DNA of 64,000 nt, taken from positions 48,766-112,765 of the forward strand of contig JAYVEV010000122.1 of assembly GCA_043773745.1 (NCBI GenBank), in the 5' to 3' direction. The translations under genes and the position numbers were made by a program. Source of the stretch: UKL13-2 sp043773745 (lineage in GTDB: Bacteria; Pseudomonadota; Gammaproteobacteria; Burkholderiales; Usitatibacteraceae). Positions 36,546 to 45,837 of the stretch are shown here, piece by piece (the first letter of the stretch is position 1; each line of letters starts with the position of its first letter). Under the pieces are notes generated by a model. The model did no database searches. It was not told the DNA's origin and worked only from the letters and a program-made list of their open reading frames with translations.

Positions 36546-37694
36546 CTACCACGACTCTTTCAGCATTTGCCGATACTCGTCTGCTGTGGCGATGCGCGGG
36601 TTGGTCTTGTGACAATGATCGAGCATGGCGCCCTGGATAACCGCGTCGAACATATCTTCACGAACCCCAACGGCGCTCAAGCCAGCCGGTAAATTGAGGC
36701 GTTTGTTCATTAGCGTCACCGCCTCTGAGATATTTGTCGATGCCGAGAGGCCCATGGCCGCTAGTAGCCGCTCAATTTTGTGCTCCGCGATGACTGATGG
36801 AGCTGACGCATTGAAGCGCAATACGGCCGGCATCACGATGGCATTCAAGGTGCCGTGATGAAGGCTGGTGTTGCCATTGATTTTTAGCCCGCCTAGCGGA
36901 TGAGATAACGAATGCACGGCGCCCAGCCCTTTCTGAAATGCCAGTGCGCCCTGAAACGATGCACTCATCATATTCAACCGCGCATCGATATCATGCCCCT
37001 GTGTGGTCGCACGCTCAATGCTGCGCCAGGCCCGTGCCAGCCCGTCGAGCGCGATGCCGTCCGCCGGCGGATTGAAGGCCGGCGCGAGAAAAGTCTCAAT
37101 ACAATGGGCAATCGCATCCATCCCGGTTGCGGCAGTCAAATAAGGCGGCAGCCCCAGCGTCAATAGGGGATCGCAAATCGCTGAACGCGGCAGTATATGC
37201 CAAGAGTGAAAACCCAGCTTTCGTCCGTCATCCAAAATCAGAATAGCGCCACGTGCCACCTCGCTTCCAGTGCCGGAAGTTGTAGGCACCGCGATCAACG
37301 GCGCAGCGGCAGCAGTAATCGAGTTGCTGCCGCCCTCGATGGTGGCATACGACTTAAATTCACCGGCGTGGGTGGCCATGATGGCAACGGCTTTGGCCAG
37401 ATCAATCGAGGAGCCCCCGCCCACTGCGATCAAACCATCACAGCTCTCTGCGCGGTATATTTCCGCCGCTTTACGCGCCATGGCCTCAGTGGGATTAGAA
37501 GGCGTTTCATCAAACAGCGTCACGGGCATGCCGCCGAGTTTCTCAATGACCCGCTCAACAATTCCTGCGGCCACTACGCCCTTATCCGAGACAACTAGCG
37601 GACGGCGAATGTCGATGCGCTTACATTCCGACTCCAACTGCAACAGGGCATCGGCGCCAATATGAATGTGGGTAAGGTAGTAAATAAACGCCAT
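36546..37694 (-). CDS. Iron-containing alcohol dehydrogenase
   Basis: A 382-residue group III dehydrogenase. It shows GGGSSIDLAKAVA (nucleotide binding), PTTSGTGSEVARGAI and the metal-binding histidines in GMDAIAHCIETF, GAVHSLSHPLGG and HHGTLNAIVMP. The start at 37694 is supported by AAGGAG seven to eight bases upstream; a longer frame to 37748 lacks this. The substrate could be an alcohol, lactaldehyde or a 4-hydroxybutyrate type; context does not decide. Confidence 0.9.
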   Translation of the reverse strand: MAFIYYLTHIHIGADALLQLESECKRIDIRRPLVVSDKGVVAAGIVERVIEKLGGMPVTLFDETPSNPTEAMARKAAEIYRAESCDGLIAVGGGSSIDLAKAVAIMATHAGEFKSYATIEGGSNSITAAAAPLIAVPTTSGTGSEVARGAILILDDGRKLGFHSWHILPRSAICDPLLTLGLPPYLTAATGMDAIAHCIETFLAPAFNPPADGIALDGLARAWRSIERATTQGHDIDARLNMMSASFQGALAFQKGLGAVHSLSHPLGGLKINGNTSLHHGTLNAIVMPAVLRFNASAPSVIAEHKIERLLAAMGLSASTNISEAVTLMNKRLNLPAGLSAVGVREDMFDAVIQGAMLDHCHKTNPRIATADEYRQMLKESW

Positions 37695-37891
37695 TGCCCT
37701 GCTCCTTTTGTTTGAAACACAGTTTAAACAAGTTGTTCGGTGCATCACATCCTATCTCAGGCTTTTTGAGTTTCGGTAGGTAAATACTGACAGCGAGTTG
37801 CTCGCTACGCCGACTCTGCCCGACTGACAGTTTGTCTAAAATTCGTTCTCACCATGCCTATTTCACATTCTCTTAAATGCGAAAGAACAAC

Positions 37892-38221
37892 ATGAAGCCA
37901 AAAAATAAATCACTTCAAATCAAACAGTCGAGGCGTGAACGGCCGATTCCTGCCAGCGACGACATTGAATTGCCCCGTCTGGAGCCAATTTGCCCTGACC
38001 CGCAAGAAATCAAAGAGCCGCCGCCCCAAAAACCGCTTCAGGTCGGCGAAAGCAGCTATGAGGGAACGCGCGATTATGCAAAAGATATCACCCGCTATTT
38101 GAAAACTGCCGACGTCGAGGCGGATACCAAAGCTGCCGCGCCAAGCAGCAGTGCGGAGGCAGCAGAGTTGAAAAATGCTGAAGCTAAAGGTGCCTCACGC
38201 AGCCGCGCGCCCGGCACGTAG
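37892..38221 (+). CDS. Small hydrophilic hypothetical protein
   Basis: About 109 residues, rich in Pro, Glu, Lys and Ala, without signal or membrane segments. The central block SYEGTRDYAKDITRYLKTADVEADTKAAAP resembles short proteins seen in other Burkholderiales; the function is unknown. A second ATG at 37877 is in frame. The tail after residue 70 looks disordered. It is followed nine bases later by the DUF2177 gene on the same strand. Confidence 0.6.
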   Translation: MKPKNKSLQIKQSRRERPIPASDDIELPRLEPICPDPQEIKEPPPQKPLQVGESSYEGTRDYAKDITRYLKTADVEADTKAAAPSSSAEAAELKNAEAKGASRSRAPGT

Positions 38222-38230
38222 TCATTCTCC

Positions 38231-38626
38231 ATGAAATATCTATACGCGTTCTTTGCCACGTCCGTTTTGTTGGTCGCGCTTGATGCTTTATGGCTCAAGT
38301 TTGTGATGGGCGCAATTTTCAAGAGCGAGCTGGGCGAGATAGCGCTGGAAAAGCCTAGAGTGGCCGCCGCCGCGATGCTCTACCTCCTTTATTCAGTCGG
38401 CTTGGTCGCATTCATCGTCGCGCAGAGCGGGACAGTACCGTGGCCGCGCACTCTGCTGATGGGCGCTCTGTTCGGTCTGGTGGCCTATGGCACCTATGAT
38501 TTGACGAATATGGCAACGCTCCGGGCATGGTCTTGGAAGCTGGTGGCGATTGATATAGCGTGGGGATCATTTGTCACGATGTTGAGCGTGGCACCCGCTC
38601 GAGCAGTATTTCAACTCACAGAATGA
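38231..38626 (+). CDS. DUF2177 family membrane protein
   Basis: A 131-residue protein with four hydrophobic segments and the family landmarks LDALWLKFVMG near the start and GTYDLTNMATLRAWSWKLVAIDIAWG late. The function is unknown. Its stop overlaps the next start (ATGA), so it is coupled to the transglutaminase-like gene. Confidence 0.85.
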   Translation: MKYLYAFFATSVLLVALDALWLKFVMGAIFKSELGEIALEKPRVAAAAMLYLLYSVGLVAFIVAQSGTVPWPRTLLMGALFGLVAYGTYDLTNMATLRAWSWKLVAIDIAWGSFVTMLSVAPARAVFQLTE

Positions 38627-39702
38627 ACTATTTAACCCGAGCCAATATGCAAAATGCCCTGCTGATACCCAACCCTGTTCAATTCGATATTACTTGTGCG
38701 CTCACATACGAAGTGTGCGGACCCAGCGATTTTTTATTCAACATTGAGGTTGCGCAAACCCAGCAGCAGAAAGCACTATCAAGCCATTGTTCAGTTTCTA
38801 ATGCGCAAAATCTTGAAAGCTTCAAAGCCCGGGATTTACCTAACCGGTTTATTCGGTTTTCAACCGCGAGCGGTTTGGTCAAGGTGAATTATGCGGCACG
38901 GGTTCTGCTCGAACACCACTGGGCAAACGCGAGCTGTTTACACGAGCACCCTATTGCCAATTTGCCGCAAGAAACATTAGCGTACTTGCTGCCAAGCAGA
39001 TACTGCGAATCGGACAAGCTGTTTTATTTCGCCAATAACCTGTTCGGTTCATTGCCTAGGGGATACGGACGGATACAGGCGATCAGCGATTGGGTCCATG
39101 ACAATATTCGCTTTATGCCGGGCACCTCCACGGCCACCACATCCGCCGTTGATACACTCAATATTAAAGCGGGTATTTGTCGGGATTTTGCGCATCTGAC
39201 TATTGCATTATTGAGAGCGTTAAATATTCCGGCCAGATTTGTTGCTGGCTATGACTATGGCGCTGATCCCGAATTAGGCCCAACTGATTTTCATGCCTAT
39301 GTGGAAGCCTTTGTGGGCCATCGGTGGTTCATTTTTGATTCCACAAAACTCTGCCCTAGAAATGGCCTCGTCAGAATTAGTACTGGATTTGACGCGGCAG
39401 ATGTCGCTTTTGCAACCATTTTTGGTCCCACCCGGTTTGTAGAAATGAAACTCGATATACAGCCGTTTGATGAGACAGGCCGGTTAATAACCTTGGCGGA
39501 CGACACTTCTTTAGCACTCTCGACTTCCTCAAACGAGGACGCTTATGATCGATTGGTTAATGCAGGCTCACACCATGCAGGCGCAGACAAGGCCTTTATG
39601 GCATCAAATAGAAATTATGCTGTGACGCCGCCAGCGACCGCGCAGCACCAAAATTTTGAATCTTCAGGATTTCGAAGCGGCATCAGAGTCACCAGCCTGT
39701 AG
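38623..39702 (+). CDS. Transglutaminase-like cysteine protease family protein
   Basis: A 359-residue protein with a transglutaminase core. The nucleophile cysteine is in KAGICRDFAHLTIALLRAL, the histidine in DFHAYVEAFVG and the aspartate in WFIFDSTKL, in the right order and spacing. The N-terminal roughly 150 residues form the beta-rich domain common to this family. There is no clear signal peptide, so it is probably cytoplasmic. The start at 38623 overlaps the DUF2177 stop. Peptidase or cross-linking activity is possible; the substrate is unknown. Confidence 0.85.
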   Translation: MNYLTRANMQNALLIPNPVQFDITCALTYEVCGPSDFLFNIEVAQTQQQKALSSHCSVSNAQNLESFKARDLPNRFIRFSTASGLVKVNYAARVLLEHHWANASCLHEHPIANLPQETLAYLLPSRYCESDKLFYFANNLFGSLPRGYGRIQAISDWVHDNIRFMPGTSTATTSAVDTLNIKAGICRDFAHLTIALLRALNIPARFVAGYDYGADPELGPTDFHAYVEAFVGHRWFIFDSTKLCPRNGLVRISTGFDAADVAFATIFGPTRFVEMKLDIQPFDETGRLITLADDTSLALSTSSNEDAYDRLVNAGSHHAGADKAFMASNRNYAVTPPATAQHQNFESSGFRSGIRVTSL

Positions 39703-40089
39703 GTTTAGGCCTACAACCCTTCACAGTACCCGCCTACAACAGCCCCCATCGTTCTGAAACAAAATATTAGCCAATACTACAATGCTTTAGCATTGCCCGC
39801 ATAACGATAAGGGGCTTGATTAAAGCCATGATTAAATCCATAGAAATTGATGGTGCATGCGTCGTGATAGCCATGCAACACAGGCCATGATTGTAGGCAT
39901 CAACTGACAGCTAACGGCGGTGTGGCCCGACATCGGCAGCATCAGAAAAAAACTAATATTTTATTGTGCCTGCATGACGCGATTCAAATCACTTGTGCTA
40001 ATTGGTGGCAAAAAATCAGGTCGGTGAAATAGTGTAGTGCAGACCGCGTCAAGTTGCATTTTACAAACTTACTCTTCAGGAGATTCAGC
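39703..40089. other. Intergenic region before csbD
   Basis: A 387-bp stretch with no convincing coding frame. It contains a small inverted repeat, CAATGC-TTTA-GCATTG (39780-39795), and must hold the csbD promoter. CAGGAG lies seven bases upstream of the csbD start. Nothing else is recognised. Confidence 0.5.
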
Positions 40090-40305
40090 ATGAACTGGGA
40101 CAAAATCGAAGGTAACTGGAAACAGTTAAAAGGCAACGTGAAAGAACAGTGGGGCAAGCTAACCGATGACCATATTGACATCATCGCTGGCAAGCGCGAC
40201 CAGCTTGCAGGCAAGATTCAAGAGGTCTACGGCATCACCAAGGATGAAGCTGAAAAGCAAATTGCCGCATTCGAGAAACGTCACGCCGAACATACCAACG
40301 TTTAA
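40090..40305 (+). CDS. CsbD-family stress protein
   Basis: A 71-residue protein with the full CsbD pattern MNWDKIEGNWKQLKGNVKEQWG, then DQLAGKIQEVYG. CsbD-like proteins are small, hydrophilic and general-stress induced; the mechanism is unknown. The ATG at 40090 has AGGAG upstream; an open frame further upstream is not needed. A second CsbD gene is at 61184-61402. Confidence 0.92.
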   Translation: MNWDKIEGNWKQLKGNVKEQWGKLTDDHIDIIAGKRDQLAGKIQEVYGITKDEAEKQIAAFEKRHAEHTNV

Positions 40306-40375
40306 GCTCCAACATCCAGCATTACCATTCACCCTACCAATCACTTTTTATAAAACATCAAACCAGGAGTTCACC

Positions 40376-40918
40376 ATGAAAAATAAACTTTTAGCCGCTA
40401 TCGTTATGTCATTGTTTGCAACCGTTAGCGCCAGCGCGTTTGCCATGACCAAAGTTGAATACAAGTCCGGCAAAGACAAAATTGCCGCTGACTATAAATC
40501 TGCCAAGGCCGCTTGCGACAGCCTTACCGCCAATGCAAAAGATGTCTGTGTCGCTGAAGCAAAGGGCAATGGCAAAGTAGCCAAGGCTGATCTTGAAGCC
40601 CGCTACAGCGGTAAAGAAAAAGATCAGAACAAGTTGCAGATGGCCAAAGCAGATGCCGCCTACGGCGTTGCCAAAGAAAAATGTAATGCCCTGAGCGGTA
40701 ACGACAAAGATGTTTGCAAAAAAGAAGCTAAAGCAGTTGAAGTTAAAGCCAAGGAAGATGTGAAACTGTACAAAAAAGTTAAAAGCGCGACTAAAGAATC
40801 AATCGAAGACCGCATGAACGCTGATTACAAAGTGGCCATCGAAAAATGTGATGCGCTGACAGGCGAAGCAAAATCTTCATGCGTAAGCAATGCTAAAGTT
40901 AATTTCAAAAAGAAATAA
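40376..40918 (+). CDS. Exported protein with three cysteine-pair repeats
   Basis: A 180-residue protein with a signal peptide ending ASAFA. The mature part is Lys/Ala-rich and has three repeats, each with two cysteines exactly 11 residues apart (47/58, 103/114, 158/169), in the pattern C(D/N)xL(T/S)xxxKxxC. The repeats are about 55 residues apart. The pattern suggests three helical hairpins, each closed by a disulfide in the periplasm. I do not recognise a functional family. The ATG at 40376 has AGGAG six bases upstream. It lies 70 bp after csbD and may be co-transcribed. Confidence 0.82.
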   Translation: MKNKLLAAIVMSLFATVSASAFAMTKVEYKSGKDKIAADYKSAKAACDSLTANAKDVCVAEAKGNGKVAKADLEARYSGKEKDQNKLQMAKADAAYGVAKEKCNALSGNDKDVCKKEAKAVEVKAKEDVKLYKKVKSATKESIEDRMNADYKVAIEKCDALTGEAKSSCVSNAKVNFKKK

Positions 40919-40964
40919 CTGACTAAGTTAAACTGTTTAAAGTGTTGAGTGAGTGTAGTCATTG

Positions 40965-41016
40965 CGCAATCGGTCGACCTGCTATGCAATAGCATGTCGG
41001 TTGATTGCGTTCTTTT
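40965..41016 (+). terminator. Long hairpin, probable terminator
   Basis: The arms at 40965-40984 and 40990-41009 form a 20-bp stem with one mismatch and three G-U pairs, a five-base loop TGCAA, and a following TTCTTTT. It lies 46 bp after the cysteine-repeat gene and about 60 bp before the response regulator. It may instead act in the 5' leader of that regulator. Confidence 0.6.
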
Positions 41017-41077
41017 AATTGTTACCTGCAAATGCCCGGTAAATCTAATGGCAAATGCGCTTCAAAGACCTGACCAC

Positions 41078-41731
41078 ATGAGTGTCATGAAAACCAACGA
41101 AATTAAAATTTTAATTGTTGACGATCACGATGTAGTGCGTGTGGGGTTTTGCCAAATTTTGTCGGAGCATGCACGCTTTGAAGTGGTAGGTGAAGCGAAT
41201 TCAGCAGCGCAGGCGTTCGAGCAGCTGCGCAAGAGCAAATTTGATATTGTATTGCTCGATTTATCGCTGCCTGATGGATCAGGCGTGGATGTTCTCCGAA
41301 AAATCAGGGAACGTTACCCGGACACAAAGGTGTTGATTTTGAGTGGCTTTGCAGAAGAGCAGTACGGTGTAAATATGCTGCGTGCCGGTGCCTCAGGGTT
41401 CCTCAGTAAAACCTGCACGGCAGAGCAGCTCACCAGCGCCATTGAGACCATCGCCATCGGCCGACGATATGTGAGCCCCAAACTGGCCGAGATCCTGGCA
41501 GAAGGTTTGAGCACACCGACAGATAAGCCGGTGCACGAGCAGCTTTCCGAACGGGAATTTCAGATTTTTTGCCGCTTGTCAGAGGGCAAAACAGTTTCTG
41601 AAATTGCCGAGAGCCTGTTTATCAGCGTCAAAACGGTTAGCACCTACCGCGCAAGACTGATGGAAAAAATGGGCCTGAAGACGAATTCAGAGCTGACGTA
41701 CTATGCCTTAAAGAACGGACTCATTCAGTAA
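41078..41731 (+). CDS. NarL/FixJ-family response regulator
   Basis: A 217-residue two-component regulator with a receiver domain (ILIVDDHD, phospho-acceptor Asp61 in VLLDLSLPDG, LSKTCTAEQL) and a C-terminal LuxR-type HTH (LSEREFQIFCRLSEGKTVSEIAESLFISVKTVSTY). The two HisKA_3-type kinases at 44413-47476 are the natural partners, because that kinase class pairs with NarL-type regulators. The start is uncertain: ATGs at 41078 and 41087 both lack a good ribosome site. Confidence 0.9.
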   Translation: MSVMKTNEIKILIVDDHDVVRVGFCQILSEHARFEVVGEANSAAQAFEQLRKSKFDIVLLDLSLPDGSGVDVLRKIRERYPDTKVLILSGFAEEQYGVNMLRAGASGFLSKTCTAEQLTSAIETIAIGRRYVSPKLAEILAEGLSTPTDKPVHEQLSEREFQIFCRLSEGKTVSEIAESLFISVKTVSTYRARLMEKMGLKTNSELTYYALKNGLIQ

Positions 41732-41803
41732 TGTGTTTTACCTTGGGATTGAATTGTGATTTATTTAGCTACAGCGATGGAGCCCCTAGTTGAGGCATTG
41801 TGC

Positions 41804-42184
41804 ATGAGTAACCTAAAAGTGGCGATTGTCGAAGACTCTGCAAGTATTCGTAAACGTCTGGTCGAGCTTGTAGAAAGTATCGGCGGGATTGACGTCGTCG
41901 GTGAAGCTGCCACCGAGAGTGCTGCCATTTTGCTTTGTAAAGAAACGAGTCCCGATGCGATTATTTTGGATATGCAATTGGAAGTCGGTACTGGCCTGGC
42001 GGTATTAAAGGCAATGCAATATGCCACGCTGCAACCAAAACCCATGATTATCGTGCTGACCAATTTCCCCTCGCCATCAGTTGAGCGGGCCGCTATGACG
42101 TTGGGTGCAGATTTTTTTCTGGATAAATCGCGTGAGTTTCACCGCGTCACACCATTGTTGCAATCTGCCGCCCTCGCCCACTAA
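41804..42184 (+). CDS. Stand-alone receiver-domain response regulator
   Basis: A 126-residue CheY-like protein with no output domain: VAIVEDSASIRKRL, phospho-acceptor Asp56 in IILDMQLEVGTG, VLTNFPS and FFLDKSREF for the switch threonine/serine and lysine positions. It may act as a phosphate sink or as a protein-protein regulator for the adjacent NarL-type system. GAGG about nine bases upstream supports the ATG at 41804. Confidence 0.87.
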   Translation: MSNLKVAIVEDSASIRKRLVELVESIGGIDVVGEAATESAAILLCKETSPDAIILDMQLEVGTGLAVLKAMQYATLQPKPMIIVLTNFPSPSVERAAMTLGADFFLDKSREFHRVTPLLQSAALAH

Positions 42185-42465
42185 TAATTCACTTGCCGGT
42201 TTGCTTTGTCTTTTTTTTGACCGAGACGCCTAGATGTCAAGTACGTATCAAGCAAGCGCGATTCTTGCCCCCTTGCCCCTTGTAGGCAACTTCTTACCCA
42301 ACCCCAATGGCGAATCTGACAACGTCCTTCTTGGCGGGCGGTACAATTGGGAGATTGTCGACTGAAGAATCGTACGTGTTGTACCTTACGTCAATAGCGT
42401 CAACAATGACAAATACATATTAGTTTCGCGCCCTTAAAACATATCCTGACGTGAACGCATAAATC

Positions 42466-43803
42466 ATGACCCAGACTAAAGCCCTTTGTGAAACTGAAGA
42501 CTCTGAAGTATCTGCAAAAAGTGAGCATGGGCAGTCTGCATTAACGGCCGAAGACGAAAAACTTATCGCATCGACGCCCACTGATTTGGCTATCAGTTCA
42601 GTAGCCCTATCGCCTGAGCCGCTGGTAGAGTCAGCCTCGAAAGCTGAAATCGATGACACATCGTCTGATGAAGATCCCGTTTCAGCATCTCGAAAATTTC
42701 AAAGTGTCGCCCTCGGCGTTTTAGCAGCAGTTGCCCTTATCTGGTTTCTAAAATACGCAGAAGATGTCATGGTCCCTATCCTGATGGGACTGATTATCAG
42801 CTACAGTCTGCGACCCTTCGTTGAATGGCTTCAGCAGACGCTGTATATTCCGCGTGCTTTAAGCGCAGCATTGCTGCTTACCCTTCTATTTGGCGGCGTG
42901 GGTGCCGGGCTATGGAATTTGCGAGCCGACATTACAGCGGTTGCTGCCGACCTACCCAAGGCGGCACGCATGCTAACCGAGTTTGTGGGAACAGCGCAGG
43001 TCGGTGGCCCAGGGCTGATGAGCGATATTCGCCGCGCGGCAAATGAACTTGATAAGGCGTCTGCCAAGTTGGGCATTGATCAGCCGGATGATCGCAAAGC
43101 TGCAAGAGGAGGCGCAGCACCTGTTGCAGCAACTACCGTGCGCGCTCCCTCTGTTACCGAAAAAATTCAGGCTTTTCTAGCTGAGCGAGTGGGCAAGGCG
43201 GTTGGCGTTGCAACGACTCTTGGCGTAGCCGGGCTGCTGGCATTTTTGCTGCTGTGTGCCGGCACTGAATATCGAAAAAAATTATTGCAGCTAGTTGGCC
43301 AGTCGCTCGCTCGCAAAAAAATCACTTTAACCATCCTGAATGAAATTAATGCGCAGGTTCAGTATTACCTAGCCGCAACAGCGGTGACCAACTTCATTCT
43401 GGCGCTGGCCACTTGGGCACTGCTTTCGTATTTTGGGATCGAGCGGGCGCTTTTGTGGGGCATCATCGCGGGACTGTTGCACCTGATTCCTTATATTGGC
43501 ACGGGCCTTTTCCTAGGCATTTGTTTTTTGATCGGCCTGGTCTCACTAGAAAGTTTTTGGCCGGCGTTTTATTTAACCATTATCTGGCTACTGATTGAAT
43601 TCATTGTTGGCTTTGGTTTGACCACTTATATTCAAAGCCGATCATCACGGATTAACAGTGCGGCTTTATTCATAGGCTTCTTGCTGTTCGGATGGCTATG
43701 GGGCGGCTGGGGGTTAATTGTTGCCGCGCCGGTATTGGCTGCTCTCAAAGCCGTGGCAGATCGCGTAGCCAGCCTGAAGGAAGTCAGTACCCTACTATCC
43801 TAG
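42466..43803 (+). CDS. AI-2E family (PerM-like) transporter
   Basis: A 445-residue membrane protein of the AI-2E exporter/PerM superfamily. An acidic 75-residue cytoplasmic N-terminus precedes about eight hydrophobic segments. IIAGLLHLIPYIGTGLFLGICFLIGLVS matches the conserved GxxxxIPYxGP-type block of the family, and IWLLIEFIVGFGLTTYIQSRSSRINSAALFIGFLLFGWLWG is the C-terminal family region. The substrate is unknown; family members move autoinducer-2 or Na+/H+. Confidence 0.88.
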   Translation: MTQTKALCETEDSEVSAKSEHGQSALTAEDEKLIASTPTDLAISSVALSPEPLVESASKAEIDDTSSDEDPVSASRKFQSVALGVLAAVALIWFLKYAEDVMVPILMGLIISYSLRPFVEWLQQTLYIPRALSAALLLTLLFGGVGAGLWNLRADITAVAADLPKAARMLTEFVGTAQVGGPGLMSDIRRAANELDKASAKLGIDQPDDRKAARGGAAPVAATTVRAPSVTEKIQAFLAERVGKAVGVATTLGVAGLLAFLLLCAGTEYRKKLLQLVGQSLARKKITLTILNEINAQVQYYLAATAVTNFILALATWALLSYFGIERALLWGIIAGLLHLIPYIGTGLFLGICFLIGLVSLESFWPAFYLTIIWLLIEFIVGFGLTTYIQSRSSRINSAALFIGFLLFGWLWGGWGLIVAAPVLAALKAVADRVASLKEVSTLLS

Positions 43804-43873
43804 CAACCATATTGCGCAAGCTCGCTCGTGCCTTCTAAGGGCGCCATTCGTTGCGCTGCTTGCTGCTTATGCG

Positions 43874-43912
43874 AAAAAAGCTGATCAGGTCGAGAGCCTG
43901 CTCAGCTTTTTT
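43874..43912. terminator. Bidirectional terminator between convergent genes
   Basis: A6-GCTGA(T)CAGG pairs with CCTG(C)TCAGC-T6 around a seven-base loop. The A-tract on one side and the T-tract on the other suit both the AI-2E gene and the convergent small gene at 43924. Confidence 0.88.
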
Positions 43913-43923
43913 GTTGGTAAAGC

Positions 43924-44097
43924 CTAAGTGGTGGTTTGCGGCGTCGCTAACGCACCACCTTCATTTTCCCAAGTATGAATCTCGTGTTTTTTTCGCTTGA
44001 ATTGTCGTTGGCTGTTGCCTTTGTTGGCTTTTGCGACCAGCGCCAAAGCACAGGTAGTTGCCCCTGCCATCAAAAGTAACCAAATGAACTTACGCAT
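43924..44097 (-). CDS. Small exported or membrane-anchored hypothetical protein
   Basis: 57 residues: MRKFIWLLLMAGATTCALAL forms a signal or anchor, followed by a basic, polar tail with KRKKHEIHTWENEGG. The ATG at 44097 has GGGAG eight bases upstream; a longer frame to 44175 has no such site. I do not recognise the family. It could be a lipoprotein, although the cysteine context (TTCALA) is not a good lipobox. Confidence 0.55.
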   Translation of the reverse strand: MRKFIWLLLMAGATTCALALVAKANKGNSQRQFKRKKHEIHTWENEGGALATPQTTT

Positions 44098-44412
44098 AAG
44101 TATTCTCCCAATCAATGAAATATAGTTGCCGTGGTCGATGTGAATAGCTGACGGCGTACAGAGGAAAGTAATCAATTTTACGACCGCCCAGCATCAGGCT
44201 GAACTCACTTTTTAAATTTTACGGCAACCGTTTTAAGCCGATGTCATCGCGCACCAATATCCTTCGTAGTCATGTGCCGACGCGCAATGGTGAAATAGTG
44301 CAAGCACGCAACAACAATGACTCAGTTATTGGCACAAACACCAGCATTGGCGGTCTTCTCCAGTCAAAATGGCTCAATCAGCTCGCCAATACTGGCGTTT
44401 CTTTTTGTTCAA
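44098..44412. other. Intergenic region upstream of small gene, downstream of kinase
   Basis: A 315-bp stretch without a supported gene. A short stem CGCCA-ATAC-TGGCG (near 44388) is followed by TTTCTTTTT on the plus strand and resembles a terminator, but no plus-strand gene precedes it. Nothing else is recognised. Confidence 0.4.
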
Positions 44413-45837
44413 TTAGGCTGCCGCGGAGAGCTGAGTCTCATGGATATCACGGGGAATCGTGACCGTAATTGTTGTGCCTTTGCCCGGTGTCGATGCCCAG
44501 ATGGCTTCGCCACCTAATGATCGTGCTCGTTGCCGAATGCCCGATAACCCATGCGATAGTTTTGTAGGGTTGAAGGTTGCGGGCAAACCTTCTCCATCAT
44601 CATGCAACATCAGATGAATATGTTCTTTGTCTATTCGCAGGCTGGACGTGAAGGTTTTGGCTTTAGCGTGCCGGAGCATATTGGTGGTTCCTTCTTGCAC
44701 GATACGAAACAGCGCAATCGAAGCATCGGGTGAGATGGCGCCCAACTCTTCTGCCAGGTTAAGCGTGCACTTAACACCGCCTTTGTTGCAATTTTCACTG
44801 ATATACCATTCGAGCGCAGCCGTTAAGCCAAGATTATCGAGCAAAGAGGGACGGAGGTTTTCGATGACGCGACGCTTGATTATGACTGCTTCATCAATTA
44901 ATTTTGAAAGCTGATCTATCCGCGCCACTCCTTCTGGTATATGCCCGGCACGAGCGCGCAGCCACTCCAAATCCATTTTTGCCGAGGTCAGGATACCGCC
45001 CAGCTCATCATGCAGATCGCGGGCCAGTGCAGCACGCTCTTTCTCACTGGAGCTTTGCAGGTGCGTGGAAAGTTCGTTGAGCTCCAGGGTCCGGTCGGTC
45101 ACGAGCTTGGACAGGCGTTCATTTTCCGATTCCCGCAGGTCGACAAGCACCTGTCTGCGTTGTAAATCTTGCATGAAATAATAGACAACGAACGCAAGCA
45201 AAATGAGATTTAACGCCGCTATGGCCAACATTCCTATTCGGGACACGAGAATTTCACGCGTTTGCTTATTGCGTGACCTTTCAATCTCAACACCAATCAT
45301 GTCCGTGATTTCAATTACATTTCTTCGCGCTTCGTCCATCAACTCTTGCCCTCTATTCTGCTCAATGAGTTTGATAGCTTCTTCGCGTTTACCTTGACCA
45401 GCCAAGGCAACAGTCGTTTCAATTTCAACAAACTTGTTGAAGATCACCATGACCAGACGGTCAACCTGCGATTGCGCTTCGGGGCGGTTAATAAATGCCT
45501 GCGCCAATTGTTGCTGCAGGCGCGGCAATTCAGATTTCGCGATGGCGAGCGGTTCTAGATAGGTAGCGTTATTGGTCAGCAGATAACCCCGCTGGCCTGT
45601 TTCCGCATTCACCAACATGGTCTGCAGCCGCTCAATCATGTCGAGCTTGTCTCTTGCCTGCTGGACGACCCTCACGCTTTCCACCACATTGCGATGATTG
45701 CTTTCGGACACCACCACAAATGTAATGGTCAATACCAAGGCGGCTGTTACGAGAATCAATAGCGAGTTGGGTATTGGCTTAAGAACTACCATCAGCATGT
45801 GAAATTTTGATTTGAAGAATTCGCTATTTTTACTCAT
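44413..45837 (-). CDS. CHASE3 sensor histidine kinase (HisKA_3), copy 1
   Basis: A 474-residue membrane kinase with TM1 at about 25-45, a periplasmic CHASE3 domain (QTMLVNAETGQRGYLLTNNATYLEP), TM2 near 200, a coiled linker, HisKA_3 with the phospho-histidine in ARDLHDELGGILTSAKMDLEWL, and a HATPase_c domain (DDGEGLPATFN, GLSGIRQRARSLGG, GKGTTITVTIP). It is a close paralogue of the gene at 46058-47476, separated by 220 bp. The output is probably the NarL-type regulator at 41078. Confidence 0.93.
   Translation of the reverse strand: MSKNSEFFKSKFHMLMVVLKPIPNSLLILVTAALVLTITFVVVSESNHRNVVESVRVVQQARDKLDMIERLQTMLVNAETGQRGYLLTNNATYLEPLAIAKSELPRLQQQLAQAFINRPEAQSQVDRLVMVIFNKFVEIETTVALAGQGKREEAIKLIEQNRGQELMDEARRNVIEITDMIGVEIERSRNKQTREILVSRIGMLAIAALNLILLAFVVYYFMQDLQRRQVLVDLRESENERLSKLVTDRTLELNELSTHLQSSSEKERAALARDLHDELGGILTSAKMDLEWLRARAGHIPEGVARIDQLSKLIDEAVIIKRRVIENLRPSLLDNLGLTAALEWYISENCNKGGVKCTLNLAEELGAISPDASIALFRIVQEGTTNMLRHAKAKTFTSSLRIDKEHIHLMLHDDGEGLPATFNPTKLSHGLSGIRQRARSLGGEAIWASTPGKGTTITVTIPRDIHETQLSAAA

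Noticed and set aside
40166..40375. N-terminal extension of the cysteine-repeat protein
   Set aside because: It overlaps csbD in another frame; the ATG at 40376 has AGGAG and begins a normal signal peptide.
44380..44412. Stem followed by TTTCTTTTT on the plus strand
   Set aside because: No plus-strand gene precedes it, and its stem is only five base pairs.
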